From NCBI RefSeq assembly GCF_016595795.1, contig NZ_JAENHN010000071.1, positions 1 to 64,000 on the forward strand: DNA of 64,000 bases, in the 5' to 3' direction. The notes beneath the pieces were generated by a model. That model worked only from the letters and a program-made list of their open reading frames with translations. It was not told the DNA's origin and made no database searches. A program made the translations under genes and the position numbers. Below are positions 51,737-60,665 of the stretch, piece by piece (the stretch's first letter is position 1; every line of letters starts with the position of its first letter). Source of the DNA: Clostridium yunnanense. Its GTDB lineage: Bacteria; Bacillota; Clostridia; Clostridiales; Clostridiaceae.

Positions 51737-53509
51737 TTATTGATATACTGGTACATCGAATACTATTGGAGCATCTTGTATCATATCAAAACATTTCTTA
51801 ATATAAGTTGTTTGCTTGCGTGCCCATTCAGCATCAGTAGCATATTGATGTGATCCTGGTCTTTGAGGATTCCATCTCATTTTGTAAATAGTATCTTGTT
51901 TGTAAGTTGAGTTGTTTATATAACCACTTGCGATCCATGAAGCACCGCCATAAATAGCTTTGTCTACGCTTGTCCAACCTTTATCGTAAGCATAGTTAGC
52001 ACCATTCATTGGGTTACTATCAACTGCTTGAATACCAAACAAATTATATGCTTTAGTACCGTTTATATATACACCTTGAGCAAGGGTAGAAGTACCATTT
52101 CCTGATTCTAGTATTGCGTGAGCTGCTAGATAAATAGGATTGACATTATTAGCTTTTGCAGCATCAATAAATACTTGTCCCTTATTGGCTAAAACTCCAT
52201 TGCTACTAAAAAGTTGATTTAATTGACTAGCAGTAACGCCGTCAACGTAGCTTAATCTAACAAATTGATAAATACTTACTGGATCGTTAAGTATTTTTGC
52301 AGGATCAAGATTTGTAGTAACCACGTTAGTTATATTTTGATAGTCCCATGGAGAGTTTGTCCAATTTTTAACGCTTGATGTACTACCATCGGAGTTTGTT
52401 TGAGGTTGCCAAACGTAATATCCAGGAGTGTTATTTTGAATTTGAGCATATCTCCATTCCCATTGTTTTGTAGAATAATTTTGTATATTAATAGCTGGCT
52501 CTGTTGCCATTTGTTTGTTAATAAAACTTGATAGAGATATATTATAGCTTGAATATACGATTTGGTCCTTGTCGACTATTACTATTCTTATTCCTTCAAG
52601 TCTAAGCCCTTTTCCTACTGTACCTGCGGATTGTCCATCTTGTTTCCAATCTTGCCAACCCTCATTTTGTACGTGAACTTGATACTTTACATGATACCAA
52701 GCAGGTGCGCCTTCTAATGCGATTTGAATACCTTCTAGTCGTAAACCTTGTCCTTGAGTTCCAGCCATGTCACCATCGTATTTCCAACCTTGCCAACCTA
52801 TGTTTTGGACATGAGTTTGATATTTTATTCTCATACCAGGTACAGGGTTTTTTAATGCGATATTTATACCTTCAAGTCTATAAGCTAATCCTTGAGTTCC
52901 ACTAAACTGCCCATCATAAACGTAGTCTTGCCAACCTACATTTTGTACGTGAGTCTTGTAAGTAACTCCAAGTTTACCATAAAGAGAAGTTCCTTCTTTT
53001 ACTATACGAATTTTTATACCTTCAAGTCTAAGACCTTTACCTTCTGTACCTGAAAGTTCTCCATCTTGTACCCAGTCTTGCCATCCAATATTTTGGACAT
53101 GAACTTGATACTGAATATGATAACCAACAGGTTGACCTTCTAAAGCAATTCTTATAGCTTCAAGTCTTTCTCCTTTGCCTACTGAACCAGCTTGAGTTCC
53201 GTTATATTTCCAATCTTGCCAACCTTCGTTTTGAACATGTGTCTGATATCGTATCTTCATGCCAGGTATCGGATTTTCTAATGAAATATGTATACCTTCA
53301 AGTCGTAATGACTGTCCAGAAGTACCAGCAAACTGGCCATCATAAACGTAGTCCTGCCAACCTACATTTTGAACATGTGTGTTGTATTTAACACCTAAGG
53401 TTAGTCCAGTATTATCAGCAGCAAATGCTTTAACTGATGGTAACTGAAAAAGAAATAATAATAGAACAACTGGAGATAGAGCTAATAAACGTTTGATAAA
53501 CTTTAACAT
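51737..53509 (-). CDS. ChW-repeat cell-wall N-acetylglucosaminidase (GH73-like)
   Basis: 590 residues; GGGAGGAAGG upstream; signal peptide ends near VKAFAAD. Residues about 35-325 hold six ChW repeats of about 42 residues (YQTHVQNEGWQDW, G-x-AGT-x-GKG, RLEGIKI), in two sets of three split by a Lys/Ser linker. Residues about 400-570 are a glucosaminidase domain: AAHAILESGNGTSTLAQG with the likely catalytic Glu468, then AYNLFGIQA and YASWI-like GGASWIASGYI. ChW repeats are thought to bind the cell surface. The enzyme would cut peptidoglycan glycan strands, perhaps to let polysaccharide through or in cell separation. It is opposite in strand to the glycan operons. Confidence 0.92.
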   Translation of the reverse strand: MLKFIKRLLALSPVVLLLFLFQLPSVKAFAADNTGLTLGVKYNTHVQNVGWQDYVYDGQFAGTSGQSLRLEGIHISLENPIPGMKIRYQTHVQNEGWQDWKYNGTQAGSVGKGERLEAIRIALEGQPVGYHIQYQVHVQNIGWQDWVQDGELSGTEGKGLRLEGIKIRIVKEGTSLYGKLGVTYKTHVQNVGWQDYVYDGQFSGTQGLAYRLEGINIALKNPVPGMRIKYQTHVQNIGWQGWKYDGDMAGTQGQGLRLEGIQIALEGAPAWYHVKYQVHVQNEGWQDWKQDGQSAGTVGKGLRLEGIRIVIVDKDQIVYSSYNISLSSFINKQMATEPAINIQNYSTKQWEWRYAQIQNNTPGYYVWQPQTNSDGSTSSVKNWTNSPWDYQNITNVVTTNLDPAKILNDPVSIYQFVRLSYVDGVTASQLNQLFSSNGVLANKGQVFIDAAKANNVNPIYLAAHAILESGNGTSTLAQGVYINGTKAYNLFGIQAVDSNPMNGANYAYDKGWTSVDKAIYGGASWIASGYINNSTYKQDTIYKMRWNPQRPGSHQYATDAEWARKQTTYIKKCFDMIQDAPIVFDVPVYQ

Positions 53510-54201
53510 ATCTACCTTCCTCCCATTTTAATTTATATCAAATATAATTAAATATATTGATAGCACTTATCTCTCAATGTTTATAACTAATTAATTAATA
53601 AATAAAAAGATTATATTTAACGAGTTATTATAACAAAAATCACTAATAGCTTAGATAAAATAACCTTTTATAAATAACTTCTTTACGGAAGGTAACAAAT
53701 TAATACAAAAAAATTATAACTTTTATGTAAGCGTTTGTCAAATAATGGGGGTATTATATAATCTTGTATCTTGTAAAAAACACTATTCTAAGAATATAAA
53801 ATAAAGTAAATTATTTACTTATAAAAGGTAGTAAAATGTTTAGATATTTAAAAGATATTATATTATTTTAAAAATCATACGAAGAAAATAAAAGTTTAGT
53901 TTGTTTTAAATATTTAGTAATTTAAACATACGATATATGTAATCATAAAATCCTATTAGACAATATATACACATTATATTATAATTATGTGGTGAAAAAA
54001 ATCGAAGTAAATGTCGATTCTATTAAAATGAAATGATTTTATTTAATGAATTTGTCAATTATATGTTTTTTATAGATGATAAAATGGTTTTTATAAATAT
54101 ACACTTAAAATACTCTTGCATTAAGATATATCCCTTTAAGTGTTACATTCATAGAAACCGATTTAAATTTGTAAATATCATAATACTTAGAGGAGAACTA
54201 T
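53510..54201. other. Long AT-rich divergent region before the second flippase
   Basis: About 690 nt without a gene. A minus-strand extended -10 (TGATATAAA, around 53529-53538) could serve the glucosaminidase gene. The plus promoter at 53957-53985 leaves a leader of about 210 nt that contains a short hairpin AATCGA/TCGATT near 54000-54019. No known riboswitch recognised. Confidence 0.45.
53957..53985 (+). promoter_or_regulatory. Promoter of the 54202 flippase / rhamnose operon
   Basis: TAGACA (53957-53962), 17 nt, TATAAT (53980-53985), preceded by ATAAAATCCTAT. Near-copy of the 45335-45363 promoter. Confidence 0.7.
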
Positions 54202-55623
54202 ATGAATAAAATAGCTAAAAATTTTATAGCAGTTTTTGTAGGGACTATGTCCAGTAAAGTTTTAAGTTTGTTAATGGTTGTTTATCTCGCAAGAGTTTTG
54301 GGACCAAATGATTTTGGAATAATAAACTTTTCTTCCGCTTTTATAATTTATTTTAGTATGCTTGGTAGTCTTGGATTACAAAGTTTGGGAATTGTAGAAG
54401 TAGCTAAGAATAAAAAAGAACTACGAAGATATGTAAATGAAATTACAAGTTTAAAGATTGTACTTTCATTGATATCCTTTGCACTTCTGATTGTTACAAT
54501 TTTATTTATAGATAAGGACTTAGCAACTAAAATAACAATAATTATAACAGGTGTTTCGGTGATACTAAACTCATTTTTGTTAGATTGGGTTTTTAATGCG
54601 CTTCAAGAAATGAAGTATAGTTCTCAATCTCAAATAATAAGTTCATCAATAGCTCTTGTAATAGTAGTAATTTGTATAAGTACGGGTATCTTTACTAAGG
54701 TATATCTTGCTCCTGTAGCAACAAATATAGCTATGCTTTGTGCAAATATATATTTATTTCGTATCTACAGAAAAAAGACTAATAATAAATTCTCATTTGT
54801 ATTTAGTATAGATAGATATAAAGATTTATTAACTAGGTCATGGCCGTTTTTCTTTTCAGGTGTGTTTGCAACTATTAATGGAAATATAGATACTATTATC
54901 TTAGGGTTTATGAAAGGTAACTATGAAGTAGGTCTATATAATGCAGCCTATAAGATAGTTTTAATTTTGATACAAATTGTTACGTTTATATTTACACCAA
55001 TCTTCCCTGTTTTGATTGAATATTACAAAGAACGTAAACTAGACAAGTTATCTGTAATAATAAATAAAACAAGAAAAATAATATTAATGTTGGTTATGCC
55101 TCTTACTGTTGCAGCAATATTGCTATCTGAGATTATAATTAATACTTTATATGGTTCAAAATACGAAGGTGTAGGTTTTGCATTTACTATCTTACTTTTA
55201 TATGTATGTTTACTATTTATAAGAGAACTTTATGGATATCAGCTTACAGCATTTGGATATCAAAAAAAGTATATGAATATAGTACTTATATCTTCTTCAT
55301 TTAATATCGTTTTAAATATTATATTAATACCTAAATTTGGAATAGTAGGTTCTGCATTTACCACATTGGTAAGTGAGATAATTAATATATTTTTCATGGT
55401 TAATTCCGCAAGGAAGATAGTTGTTTTTAAATATGATAATAGTTATATTATAAAAATGATATTCGCAAGTATGTTAATGGCAGTTAGTATTATAGTTTTT
55501 AGAAATTTTACTTTGAACGCGTACATATTGTCAGGTATAGCAGCAGTAGTGTACTTTGCAGCTATATTTATTCTTAAAGTGATTACGCTAGAGGAAATTA
55601 AAAGTTTGAAAAAGGCTGAATAA
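54202..55623 (+). CDS. Second polysaccharide flippase (Wzx-type)
   Basis: 473 residues with about 14 transmembrane segments; AGAGGAG upstream. VGTMSSKVLSLLMVVYLARV, followed by LGPNDFGIINFSSAF, is typical of Wzx/RfbX transporters. It exports lipid-linked repeat units. Followed at 193 nt by rfbA; the gap holds no clear terminator, so read-through into the rhamnose genes is likely. Confidence 0.92.
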   Translation: MNKIAKNFIAVFVGTMSSKVLSLLMVVYLARVLGPNDFGIINFSSAFIIYFSMLGSLGLQSLGIVEVAKNKKELRRYVNEITSLKIVLSLISFALLIVTILFIDKDLATKITIIITGVSVILNSFLLDWVFNALQEMKYSSQSQIISSSIALVIVVICISTGIFTKVYLAPVATNIAMLCANIYLFRIYRKKTNNKFSFVFSIDRYKDLLTRSWPFFFSGVFATINGNIDTIILGFMKGNYEVGLYNAAYKIVLILIQIVTFIFTPIFPVLIEYYKERKLDKLSVIINKTRKIILMLVMPLTVAAILLSEIIINTLYGSKYEGVGFAFTILLLYVCLLFIRELYGYQLTAFGYQKKYMNIVLISSSFNIVLNIILIPKFGIVGSAFTTLVSEIINIFFMVNSARKIVVFKYDNSYIIKMIFASMLMAVSIIVFRNFTLNAYILSGIAAVVYFAAIFILKVITLEEIKSLKKAE

Positions 55624-55815
55624 AAAGTAAAGTAATGAAATTGATTTGATTAATCTGGGGAGTTAATTTGAGATTAGCTTGGACAATAGTTTAGGGATTT
55701 AATATAATATATTATAAGAGTTCGTTTCTTTATATAGGAATCTATAATAATTTAATATGTTTAAAATAAAAGACTATATAGAATAATATAAACTTACAAT
55801 TGGAGGTTGTTAATT

Positions 55816-56700
55816 ATGAAGGGAATAATTTTAGCTGGAGGATCAGGAACAAGATTATATCCAGTAACAAAGGCAATGTCAAAGCAGATGGTTCCAATAT
55901 ATGATAAGCCTATGATATATTATCCAATGTCAGTTCTAATGCTGGCAGGTATAAGAGAAATATTAATAATATCTACACCAAGAGATATTATTAACTTTGA
56001 AGAATTATTTAAAGATGGTTCTGAATTAGGTCTTAAAATTGAATATGCTATTCAGGAGGCACCAAACGGACTTGCTGAAGCTTTTATAATTGGTGAAGAA
56101 TTTATCGGAGACGATAATGTAGCTATGATTTTAGGGGATAATATCTTCTATGGTCAAAGATTTAGTGATAACCTAAAGAAAGCAGCTGCTTTAGAAAAAG
56201 GTGCAATGGTGTTTGGGTATTACGTACAAAATCCAAAGGCCTTTGGTGTAGTTGAATTTGATGATAAGGGTAATGTTGTTTCTTTAGAAGAAAAGCCAGA
56301 AAATCCTAAGTCAAAGTACGCTGTTCCAGGTCTTTATTTCTACGACAATTCTGTAGTGGCAAAGGCTAAAGCATTAAGTCCGTCGGCAAGAGGAGAACTA
56401 GAAATAACTGATTTAAATAAGGTGTATATGGAAGAAGGATCTTTAAAGGTTGAACTTTTAGGTAGAGGTCTTGCGTGGTTAGATACAGGAACTCATGGCT
56501 CAATGCTTCAAGCTTCTAACTTTGTAGAAGCAGTTCAAAATACTCAAGGAACTTATATCGCTTGTCTAGAAGAAATTTCTTTTAGAAAGGGTTGGATTAG
56601 CTCAGAGGAAGTAAGAGAACTTGCAAAGCCTCTTATGAAAACTGGTTATGGTAAGTATTTAATAGATATCGTTGAGGAAGTAGAAAATAACAAAAGGTAA
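55816..56700 (+). CDS. rfbA: Glucose-1-phosphate thymidylyltransferase
   Basis: 294 residues from the ATG at 55816, 9 nt after GGAGG; a TTG at 55807 overlaps the spacing region and is unlikely. Signature [52 protein letters not shown] and WLDTGTH is complete. Makes dTDP-glucose from glucose-1-phosphate, the first step of dTDP-L-rhamnose synthesis. First of four consecutive pathway genes. Confidence 0.97.
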   Translation: MKGIILAGGSGTRLYPVTKAMSKQMVPIYDKPMIYYPMSVLMLAGIREILIISTPRDIINFEELFKDGSELGLKIEYAIQEAPNGLAEAFIIGEEFIGDDNVAMILGDNIFYGQRFSDNLKKAAALEKGAMVFGYYVQNPKAFGVVEFDDKGNVVSLEEKPENPKSKYAVPGLYFYDNSVVAKAKALSPSARGELEITDLNKVYMEEGSLKVELLGRGLAWLDTGTHGSMLQASNFVEAVQNTQGTYIACLEEISFRKGWISSEEVRELAKPLMKTGYGKYLIDIVEEVENNKR

Positions 56701-56727
56701 TATTCTTATATATGAAGGTGAGTTACG

Positions 56728-57300
56728 ATGGGAAAATTTAATTTTATAAAAACCAAGATAAAAGATTTGTATATAATTGAACCTACTGTATTTGGTGACA
56801 ATAGAGGTTATTTCATGGAAACGTACAGTAAAAAGGACTTCTTTGAAGCTGGTTTAAAGATGGAATTTGTTCAAGATAATGAATCAAAATCTAAAAAAGG
56901 TGTATTAAGAGGGTTACATTTTCAAACAAAGCACACTCAAGGGAAGCTTGTAAGGGCTACCCAAGGTGCTGTTTATGATGTAGCCGTAGATCTTAGAAAA
57001 GGATCTCCTACTTTTGGTATGTGGGAAGGTGTTCTTCTTACAGCTGAAAACAAAAGACAGTTCTATGTACCAGAAGGTTTTGCACATGGATTCTTAGTAG
57101 TATCAGATGAGGCTGTATTTAATTATAAGTGTACTGATTATTATGCACCAGAATACGATAGCGGACTTTTATGGAATGATCCAGAAGTTGGAGTACAGTG
57201 GCCACTTGATGGAATAGAAGAACTTCTTTTATCAGATAAAGATAAAAAGCAAAAGACTTTAAAAGAATTAGATGTACCATTTGAATATAAAGGAGAATAA
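56728..57300 (+). CDS. rfbC: dTDP-4-dehydrorhamnose 3,5-epimerase
   Basis: 190 residues; GAAGGTGAG upstream. Cupin fold with PTVFGDNRGYFMETYSK, RGLHFQTKHTQGKLVR (catalytic His), VAVDLRKGSPTFG and VPEGFAHGFLVVSD. Third step of the rhamnose pathway; placed second in gene order here. The next gene's ribosome site (AAAGGAG) lies inside its last codons. Confidence 0.96.
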   Translation: MGKFNFIKTKIKDLYIIEPTVFGDNRGYFMETYSKKDFFEAGLKMEFVQDNESKSKKGVLRGLHFQTKHTQGKLVRATQGAVYDVAVDLRKGSPTFGMWEGVLLTAENKRQFYVPEGFAHGFLVVSDEAVFNYKCTDYYAPEYDSGLLWNDPEVGVQWPLDGIEELLLSDKDKKQKTLKELDVPFEYKGE

Positions 57301-57304
57301 TCTT

Positions 57305-58357
57305 ATGAAAACATACTTAGTAACTGGTGGAGCTGGGTTTATAGGTTCAAATTTTGTACTTTACATGCTAAAAAAATACAATGATGTTAAAATAGTTAAC
57401 TTAGATAAGCTTACATATGCAGGAAATCTTGAAAATCTAAAGGACGTACAGGAAAATCCTAAGCATATTTTTGTTCAAGGTGATATATGTGATAAGGAGT
57501 TAGTTACAGAACTTTTTGATAAATATGATATAGATTATGTTGTTAACTTTGCAGCTGAATCACATGTTGATAGAAGTATAAAGGAACCAGAAATATTTGC
57601 AAGCACAAATGTTTTAGGAACTGTTAACCTATTAAACTGTGCTAAAAATGCATGGGAAAGAGAAAATGGCTGGAAAGATGGAGTAAGATATCACCAGGTA
57701 TCTACTGACGAAGTTTATGGTTCACTTGGAGATACTGGATACTTCATGGAAACAACTCCATTGGATCCTCATAGTCCTTATTCTTCAAGTAAGGCTGGAG
57801 CTGACTTTATGGTTAAGGCTTATTTTGACACTTTCAATATGCCAGTAACTATAACAAGATGTTCAAATAACTATGGACCTTATCATTTTCCGGAAAAGCT
57901 AATACCATTACTTATAAATAACTGCTTAAACCATAAAGATCTTCCTGTATATGGAGACGGTCTTAATATAAGAGATTGGCTTTATGTAGAAGATCACTGT
58001 AAGGCTATTGATATGGTTGTAAGAGACGGAAGAGTTGGAGAAGTTTATAATGTTGGTGGGCATAATGAAAGAACTAACATTCAGATAGTTAAGACTGTTA
58101 TAAAGCATATCCACGATAATGTTGATGAAACTGTAACAGAAGATTTAATAAAGTATGTAGAAGATAGAAAAGGTCATGATAGAAGATATGGTATAGCACC
58201 TGATAAGATAAAAGAAGAATTAGGATGGTATCCAGAAACTACTTTTGAAGTGGGAATAGTGAAGACTATTGAGTGGTACTTAGAAAATAGACAATGGATG
58301 GAAAATGTTACTTCAGGTGAATACCAGAAGTATTATGAGAAAATGTACACTGTATAA
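57305..58357 (+). CDS. rfbB: dTDP-glucose 4,6-dehydratase
   Basis: 351 residues from the ATG at 57305, with AAAGGAGAATAA upstream; an in-frame ATG at 57272 lies inside rfbC. Extended short-chain dehydrogenase: TGGAGFIGSNF (NAD site), STDEVYGSLGD, PYSSSKAGADF (Tyr-x3-Lys) and NNYGPYHFPEKLIP. Converts dTDP-glucose to the 4-keto-6-deoxy sugar. A hairpin terminator follows at 58365. Confidence 0.97.
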   Translation: MKTYLVTGGAGFIGSNFVLYMLKKYNDVKIVNLDKLTYAGNLENLKDVQENPKHIFVQGDICDKELVTELFDKYDIDYVVNFAAESHVDRSIKEPEIFASTNVLGTVNLLNCAKNAWERENGWKDGVRYHQVSTDEVYGSLGDTGYFMETTPLDPHSPYSSSKAGADFMVKAYFDTFNMPVTITRCSNNYGPYHFPEKLIPLLINNCLNHKDLPVYGDGLNIRDWLYVEDHCKAIDMVVRDGRVGEVYNVGGHNERTNIQIVKTVIKHIHDNVDETVTEDLIKYVEDRKGHDRRYGIAPDKIKEELGWYPETTFEVGIVKTIEWYLENRQWMENVTSGEYQKYYEKMYTV

Positions 58358-58364
58358 TAAAAAT

Positions 58365-58395
58365 AAAGAGGGGATAAATCCTCTCTTTAATAAAT
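58365..58395 (+). terminator. Hairpin terminator between rfbB and rfbD
   Basis: AAAGAGGGGA (58365-58374), loop TAAA, TCCTCTCTTT (58379-58388) with one G-U, then AATAAATTTG. The T tract is weak, so read-through is likely; TATAAT near 58432 may give rfbD its own start. Confidence 0.6.
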
Positions 58396-58477
58396 TTGTA
58401 AAGAAAATATTTAAATCAATGTAGACTTTGATATAATTAAGTTATTGATACTTATTTTACATTTTGGAGGTAAAGTA

Positions 58478-59359
58478 ATGAAAATCTTAATAACAGGATC
58501 GAAAGGTCAATTAGGAACTCAGATAATAAATATAATAAAGTCTGGAAAGTCAGAACTTGGAGCAATTCCACAAGGTGTTGCTAGTGCAGATATTGTAGGT
58601 ATAGACGTAGATGAGCTTGATATAACAAGCTTATCAGCTACAAGAAAGTATCTTAATGAAGTTAAGCCTGATGTGGTTATAAACTGTGCAGCTTATACTA
58701 ATGTGGATGGTTGTGAAACTAACGAAGATATAGCTTTTAAAGTTAATGCTATAGGACCAAGAAATCTTGCTATAGTTTGTGAAGAATTAGATACAAAGCT
58801 TATACATATATCAACAGACTATGTATTCAGTGGTGTTGGAACTAAAGCTTTAAAGGAATACGAGCTAACAGGACCTGTGAGTGTTTATGGAAAGACAAAG
58901 CTTGCAGGAGAAGAGTTTGTAAAACAATTCGCTAGTAAATATTTTATAGTAAGAACAGCTTGGCTTTATGGTTATAATGGGAAAAACTTTGTTTACACTA
59001 TGATGAGATTAGGAAAAGATAAAGAATATATTAATGTGGTAAATGACCAAAGAGGTAACCCTACAAATGCTGAAGATTTAGCTCATCATCTACTTAAACT
59101 TGTAGAAACTGAAGAGTATGGAATTTATCATTGTACTGGAACTGGGGAGTGTACTTGGTATGATTTTGCTAAGAAGATAATGGAACTTTCAGAAATAGAC
59201 TGTGAAGTTAGACCTTGTACTTCAAGTGAATTTCCAAGTCCAACAAAAAGACCAGAATTTTCTTCTTTAGATAATATGATGCTTAGATGTACAGTTGGAG
59301 ACGAAATGAGAACTTGGGAAGAGGCTCTTAAGATATTTATAAGCAACTTAAAGCAATAA
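58478..59359 (+). CDS. rfbD: dTDP-4-dehydrorhamnose reductase
   Basis: 293 residues from the ATG at 58478, 8 nt after GGAGG; the upstream ATG at 58445 has no ribosome site. SDR fold: ILITGSKGQLGTQ, VINCAAYTNVDGCE, HISTDYVFSG, VYGKTKLAGEE (Tyr-x3-Lys), RTAWLYG. Last step to dTDP-L-rhamnose. Set apart from rfbB by a 120-nt gap. Confidence 0.96.
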   Translation: MKILITGSKGQLGTQIINIIKSGKSELGAIPQGVASADIVGIDVDELDITSLSATRKYLNEVKPDVVINCAAYTNVDGCETNEDIAFKVNAIGPRNLAIVCEELDTKLIHISTDYVFSGVGTKALKEYELTGPVSVYGKTKLAGEEFVKQFASKYFIVRTAWLYGYNGKNFVYTMMRLGKDKEYINVVNDQRGNPTNAEDLAHHLLKLVETEEYGIYHCTGTGECTWYDFAKKIMELSEIDCEVRPCTSSEFPSPTKRPEFSSLDNMMLRCTVGDEMRTWEEALKIFISNLKQ

Positions 59360-59412
59360 TTATAACTTATTAATAAAATTATTATCCAGTTAGATTTGAT
59401 AGAAACTCTAAT

Positions 59413-59452
59413 AAGGCTAAAAACTATAAAACAACTAGTTTTTAGCCTTTAA
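59413..59452 (+). terminator. Intrinsic terminator after rfbD
   Basis: AAGGCTAAAAACTA (59413-59426) pairs perfectly with TAGTTTTTAGCCTT (59436-59449); T-poor tail. Ends the rhamnose operon. Confidence 0.8.
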
Positions 59453-59480
59453 GATTAGAGATAAGGTGCAAGTTTTTATA

Positions 59481-59509
59481 TAGACAAGTATTAAGGTGAA
59501 ATATATAAT
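59481..59509 (+). promoter_or_regulatory. Promoter for 59645 operon
   Basis: TAGACA (59481-59486), 17 nt, TATAAT (59504-59509). Third copy of this arrangement in the polysaccharide locus; the ATAAAATC upstream word is missing here. Confidence 0.65.
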
Positions 59510-59644
59510 AATGATAGTATTATTAATAAATGAGAAAGTTTGTATGAGGTTTATAAGGTAAATATATTCTACAAGCAGAATGATGTTTGTATATAAGAGA
59601 AAATGATAGTTGCTGAAATCAATGTATAAGAGAGGATTGAGAAT

Positions 59645-60610
59645 ATGTTCTCAGTTATTATAGCTAACTGGAATGGAGAAGCATTAATTGAAAAATGCCT
59701 CCAAAGTTTTGTTAATCAAAGCTTTAAAGAGTTTAAATTGTACATAGTAGATAATGGCTCAAAGGATTCATCCATTGATATAATCAATGGATATTGCGAG
59801 GTCTTAAATATAGAGATTATAAAATTAGATAGTAACACAGGTTTTGCTTATGCAAATAATGTTGGAATGTTAAGAGCTTTTGAGGATGATAATTCATATA
59901 TCATAACTCTGAACAATGACTTAGAAGTTGAAGAAAATTGCTTTAAAGTACTAAAGAGATTTATTGAAAGTAATGTAGGCTATGATATTTTTCAGATAAC
60001 AATGATTAATTATTATAATAGAAGTTTAACTGATGCCACTGGCTTATCCTTTAATAAAAGGAATTTTGTGTCTCAAATGGGATATGGAATGAGTATTAAT
60101 GAGATTTCTAACATGGCAATAGACATAGATGGTGCATGTGCAGGGGCTGCGGTTTATTCTAAAGCTGCGCTTAAAAAAGTTCAAGATGAAAATGGAGTTT
60201 TTGATTCAAGATTTTTTGCATACTTTGAAGATACTGATTTAGCTTTGCGTCTTAAAAATGCTGGGTTCAAAGCTGCATTAGTAAAGTCGGCAGTAGTTTA
60301 CCATATGCATTCAGCTACGGGCAAAAAGGAATCTCCATTTAAGGAGTATTATTTAACTAGAAACTTCTTTCTATATCAGAAAAAGAATAGTAGTAGTATA
60401 AGATACTATATGAATATGCCTTTCTACATAAAAGCAATGATAGATAGAACTGCTCAACTTTTAAAGGCAAAAGAATTTGAATGTGCGAAGGCAAGAGTCA
60501 AAGGTATACTTGATTACCTACGAGATGAGCCAAATAAAAATATATTGGAAAATATTTCTTGTAAAGAAATATCCAAAAGTCACGATAAAATTTATGATGC
60601 CCAAATATAA
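59645..60610 (+). CDS. GT2-family glycosyltransferase (rhamnosyltransferase-like)
   Basis: 321 residues; GAGAGGATTGAGA upstream. GT-A fold: FSVIIANWNGEALIEKCLQS, LYIVDNGSKDSS, NTGFAYANNVG, ITLNNDLEVE and FFAYFEDTDLALRLK. Resembles the GT2 enzyme at 50630 and rhamnosyltransferases such as those of RfbF/WbbL type. Located next to the dTDP-rhamnose genes, which fits rhamnose transfer but does not prove it. 55 nt upstream of the ChW amidase and probably co-transcribed with it. Confidence 0.88.
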   Translation: MFSVIIANWNGEALIEKCLQSFVNQSFKEFKLYIVDNGSKDSSIDIINGYCEVLNIEIIKLDSNTGFAYANNVGMLRAFEDDNSYIITLNNDLEVEENCFKVLKRFIESNVGYDIFQITMINYYNRSLTDATGLSFNKRNFVSQMGYGMSINEISNMAIDIDGACAGAAVYSKAALKKVQDENGVFDSRFFAYFEDTDLALRLKNAGFKAALVKSAVVYHMHSATGKKESPFKEYYLTRNFFLYQKKNSSSIRYYMNMPFYIKAMIDRTAQLLKAKEFECAKARVKGILDYLRDEPNKNILENISCKEISKSHDKIYDAQI

Positions 60611-60665
60611 GAGGTCAAAATCATATATATTAGTATCAAATTTTAGGGGGATGCAGGAGGGTTTT

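Noticed and set aside
60477-60665. N-terminal extension of the ChW amidase
   Set aside because: Overlaps the preceding glycosyltransferase gene; the ATG at 60666 has a strong ribosome site and begins a signal peptide.
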